From an uncultured Rikenellaceae bacterium (GTDB lineage Bacteria; Bacteroidota; Bacteroidia; Bacteroidales; Rikenellaceae), in the NCBI GenBank assembly GCA_949287525.1, contig CASEGL010000009.1, positions 1-52,154 on the forward strand: a DNA stretch of 52,154 bases, read 5' to 3'. Positions within the stretch are counted from its first letter, which is position 1, and each line of letters begins with the position of its first letter. Under the pieces are notes generated by a model. That model ran no database searches, had not been told where the DNA came from, and worked only from the letters and a program-made list of their open reading frames with translations. The translations under genes and the position numbers were made by a program. Positions 49,823 through 52,154 of this stretch are shown in pieces.

Positions 49823-50470
49823 TCACGCCCGACGCTCCCCGCCGTCATGCCGCTCCCGCCACAGCCTGATGTCGGCGATGGAGACCACCGGAAAGCCGTG
49901 CTGACGGCCGAACCGCTCGATCTCCGGGCGGCGCGCCATCGTTCCGTCGTCGTTGGTCAGTTCGCACAACACGGCACAGGGAGGCAGTCCGGCAATCCGC
50001 ATCAGATCGACGCTTCCTTCGGTGTGGCCGTCGCGCTCGAACACGCCGCCCGGACGCGCCACCAGAGGAAAGACATGGCCGGGTCGCGACAGGTCGGCCG
50101 ACACGGCTCCCTCGCGCACCGCCGTCCGGATGGTCGTCACCCGATCGGCCGCCGACACGCCGGTCGTCACGCCGCAGGCCGCCTCAACCGATTCCGTGAA
50201 ATTGGTGCCGTAGTGGCTGGTGTTGCAGGCCACCATCGGCCGCAGCCCCAGTTGCCCGGCCTTCTCGGGCGTCAGGCACAGACACACGATGCCGCTGCAG
50301 TGGCGGATCATCAGAGCCATGTCGGCCGTGGTCATCGTTCCGGCCGGAAAAATCAGATCACCCTCGTTCTCGCGCGAAAGGTCGTCGGTCAGCAGGATGC
50401 CCTTCCCCGACCGCAGGGCAGAGACCGCATGCCGGATGCGCTCCTCCCATTCATTCCCGTAAGTTGTCAT
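49823..50470 (-). CDS. ribB: Stand-alone 3,4-dihydroxy-2-butanone 4-phosphate synthase
   Basis: The 215-residue protein is a full Rib[81 protein letters not shown] and [15 protein letters not shown]. The wording is nearer to proteobacterial RibB (for example [27 protein letters not shown]) than to the RibB half of RibBA at 39404-40642, where these read differently. It is monocistronic and divergent from an AraC gene 134 bp away. No FMN riboswitch was recognised in that gap. Its presence makes DHBP synthesis redundant; a dedicated regulatory niche or gene transfer could explain it. Confidence 0.93.
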   Translation of the reverse strand: MTTYGNEWEERIRHAVSALRSGKGILLTDDLSRENEGDLIFPAGTMTTADMALMIRHCSGIVCLCLTPEKAGQLGLRPMVACNTSHYGTNFTESVEAACGVTTGVSAADRVTTIRTAVREGAVSADLSRPGHVFPLVARPGGVFERDGHTEGSVDLMRIAGLPPCAVLCELTNDDGTMARRPEIERFGRQHGFPVVSIADIRLWRERHDGGERRA

Positions 50471-50604
50471 CTTTCAGTTACTGTTTTTATACCCGGACGA
50501 AACCGTTTCCGTCCGCATTCAAAAATAGCGGTGCCACCGGCACGAAAAACACACTATTTTTACACAAACAAACAGCATATTAACCCGCCGACCGCCACTC
50601 ACCG

Positions 50605-51510
50605 ATGCATCGCAACGTAACCTACCGCAAGCTGTCGCAGAGCGACGAGATTGAACTGAACTATACGGGACTGTCGCCGCTGTCGCTCCCGCTGCATCAT
50701 CATGCCGAATACGAACTGATCTTTTTCGCTTCAGGGGCTGGACGCGAGTTCGTCGGCAACGCCACGGCAACGTACCGTGTCGGCGACCTCACCCTCATCG
50801 GCCCCGACCGCCCCCACCTGCACCTGTGCGACACGCCCGATGCCGTGAGCCATGTGGAAATTCTCTATTTTCCGCGGGAGGTACTCCCCTGCCGGTTCGA
50901 CATACTGCCCGAATGCCGCCCCATCGACCGGCTACTCGCCGCCAGCGGGCAGGGCGTGCGCTTTGCCGATCCGCAGGTCATCGCCGGAGTCCGCCGGATG
51001 ATGGCCGAGACGGGTGAGGCACACGGCATCGAACGGCTGGCCACGCTCTACCGCCTGCTCGACCTGCTCGCACACGATACCGCAGCCCGCACGATCGCCC
51101 CCTCCGACACGCTACCTGAGGAGGGCGACCTCTCCGATACGCTGCGCCGCTGGCTGCACGACCACATGACGCAGCCGTTCGACCTCGGCGGACTGGCCGA
51201 CCGGTTCGGCAAATCGCCGGCCGCACTCTGCCGCTACTTCAAACGGCATACGGGTTCGACCATCACGGGCTACCTCAACCGCATACGCATTGCGGAAGCC
51301 TGCCGCCGGCTTGCCGCGACGGACGATCTGGTCTCGCAGATCGGCTATGCGGTGGGCTACAACAACCTGACCTATTTCAACCGAATCTTCCGGATACAGA
51401 CGGGCATGACGCCCAAAGCCTACCGCACCGCCCTGCACAGCCAGCCTTCCGGCCAGTCCCGCAAAACAGATACGACAAGGGAAAAAGAGACGGCGGACGG
51501 GACGTACTGA
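50605..51510 (+). CDS. AraC family transcriptional regulator with cupin domain
   Basis: The 301-residue protein has an N-terminal cupin: LPLHHHAEYELIFFASGAGREFVGN and YRVGDLTLIGPDRPHLH (residues about 25-90), the double-histidine pattern of sugar-type AraC sensors. The C-terminus (about 175-280) has two helix-turn-helix units (FDLGGLADRFGKSPAALCRYFKRHTG; SQIGYAVGYNNLTYFNRIF) and the typical PKAYR end. It is divergent from ribB and lies before the convergent glgB. A TATTTTTA sequence about 50 bp upstream may be the -7 element. The ligand and targets are unknown; related Bacteroidetes regulators control carbohydrate genes. Confidence 0.9.
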   Translation: MHRNVTYRKLSQSDEIELNYTGLSPLSLPLHHHAEYELIFFASGAGREFVGNATATYRVGDLTLIGPDRPHLHLCDTPDAVSHVEILYFPREVLPCRFDILPECRPIDRLLAASGQGVRFADPQVIAGVRRMMAETGEAHGIERLATLYRLLDLLAHDTAARTIAPSDTLPEEGDLSDTLRRWLHDHMTQPFDLGGLADRFGKSPAALCRYFKRHTGSTITGYLNRIRIAEACRRLAATDDLVSQIGYAVGYNNLTYFNRIFRIQTGMTPKAYRTALHSQPSGQSRKTDTTREKETADGTY

Positions 51511-51564
51511 TCCCCCCCGCCACGCATCGCCGGACGGAGAAAAACGCAGCGTCCGGACGGCAGG

Positions 51565-52154
51565 CTATGCCTGTTCCTCCTCAGGCAGGAGCCGATAGAC
51601 CGTTGCCGTGCGGCAGATGTTGTAAATGCGAATAAAATGGCGCGAAGGATCGCTCTCATCGGGCGCGGAGAAATGAATCACCGACCCGTCGTCGCGTCCC
51701 TGCCCACCATAGAGCGGATCGTCCGTCGCCAGCAGCGCCCGGTAGCGGCCGGCCTGCGGAACGGGTACCCGATAGTCGGCCACGCTGGACGTCGGATGCC
51801 AGTTGAAGACGAAGAGCAGGTCGCCGTGGCTGAAGGCCATCGTCTTGTTGGCCTCGTCCATCAGATGGTTGTAGGCATAGCCGCACCGCATCACGCCGTA
51901 CTGCTCGGCCATGGCCAGCATCGCCCGGTCAAAGGTGCCGAGCAGGCCGTAGCGCAGGCGGTCGCTATCTACCAGCGACCATTGGCGGCGCGCATAGCGG
52001 AAACTCCAGTCGTTGCCCTCGCGCGGGAAATCGATCCATTCGGGATGGCCGAACTCGTTGCCCATGAAATTGAGATAGGCCTCGCCTCCCAGGGCGAGCG
52101 TCACCAGCCGGATCATCTTGTGGAGCGCCATGCCGCGCTCGACGGCCAGATCCT
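51565..52154 (-). CDS. glgB: 1,4-alpha-glucan branching enzyme, C-terminal part (runs off the window)
   Basis: The minus-strand frame is open to the window edge, giving the last 196 residues. DLAVERGMALHKMIRLVTL, LNFMGNEFGHPEWIDFPREGN and FRYARRQWSLVDSDRLRYGLL match the end of the GH13 catalytic barrel of branching enzymes, and the rest is the C-terminal beta-sandwich. The wording (FMGNEFGHPEW, YARRQW) is that of the eukaryote-type enzymes also found in Bacteroidetes, not of E. coli-type GlgB. It forms alpha-1,6 branches in glycogen. The catalytic residues lie outside the window. Confidence 0.92.
   Translation of the reverse strand, partial: DLAVERGMALHKMIRLVTLALGGEAYLNFMGNEFGHPEWIDFPREGNDWSFRYARRQWSLVDSDRLRYGLLGTFDRAMLAMAEQYGVMRCGYAYNHLMDEANKTMAFSHGDLLFVFNWHPTSSVADYRVPVPQAGRYRALLATDDPLYGGQGRDDGSVIHFSAPDESDPSRHFIRIYNICRTATVYRLLPEEEQA

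Noticed and set aside
50471..50604. FMN riboswitch before the stand-alone ribB.
   Set aside because: The 134-bp gap is shared with a divergent AraC gene and shows none of the conserved FMN-element segments.
1..52154. CRISPR array, prophage, insertion sequence or integrase.
   Set aside because: No regularly spaced repeats, transposase or phage protein motifs were found on either strand.

Overview
The window looks like a chromosomal segment of a GC-rich Bacteroidales bacterium, most plausibly an Alistipes-like member of the Rikenellaceae (inference from gene content and base composition; no 16S is present). Supporting signs are promoters of the Bacteroidales type (TTTG, 19-20 bp, TAnnTTTG) in front of many genes, general absence of Shine-Dalgarno sequences, a fused FeoA-FeoB, fimbrillin-like lipoproteins, a BtuB-like TonB receptor with the Bacteroidales N-terminal signature, and a eukaryote-type glycogen branching enzyme. 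No prophage, insertion sequence, integrase or CRISPR array is seen, so this is mostly core genome with one accessory-looking surface-lipoprotein locus.

Layout. 1-4.7 kb: 5' part of a TsaC/Sua5 gene, yebC, an AraC regulator, and a ferrous iron operon (feoAB fusion plus a small Cys-rich membrane protein). 4.8-11 kb: divergent AddB-like and AddA-like helicase-nuclease genes. 11.1-14 kb: ridA, the ribosomal protein operon rpsF-rpsR-rplI with rpmE2 behind it, and adk. 14.1-18.8 kb: thiL, a type I glutamine synthetase, and a metal ABC transporter's binding protein and ATPase. 18.8-26 kb: a Crp/Fnr regulator divergent from three secreted lipoproteins, one a metzincin-type protease candidate and two paralogues with fimbrillin-like and FISUMP-like parts; the last is broken by what looks like loss of one 7-bp repeat unit. 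A GTAAC-type palindrome lies between regulator and lipoproteins at about -41.5 of the predicted lipoprotein promoter.

26-34.2 kb: a WG-repeat protein, a short-chain dehydrogenase, tRNA-Gly(GCC), a TonB-dependent receptor, a PAP2 phosphatase, a small unknown protein, and a POT peptide transporter. 34.3-38.2 kb: an operon of a PhnP-like metallo-hydrolase, a B12-binding-type radical SAM protein with CX4CX2C spacing, and a short-chain dehydrogenase. 38.4-42.9 kb: operon znuB-like permease, lptF/G, ribBA, fmt. 43-49.7 kb: mtaB, a HAMP-like membrane protein coupled to trkH, a SPOR-like periplasmic protein, nfeD and floA. 49.8-52.1 kb: a second, stand-alone ribB, an AraC regulator, and the 3' part of glgB.

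Working together: feoAB and the metal ABC genes handle metal supply, with the ABC permease about 24 kb from its likely partners. RibBA and RibB give two routes to the same riboflavin precursor. NfeD and FloA form a membrane-microdomain pair. The lipoprotein locus with its adjacent regulator, palindrome and paralogues is the best candidate for an undescribed system.
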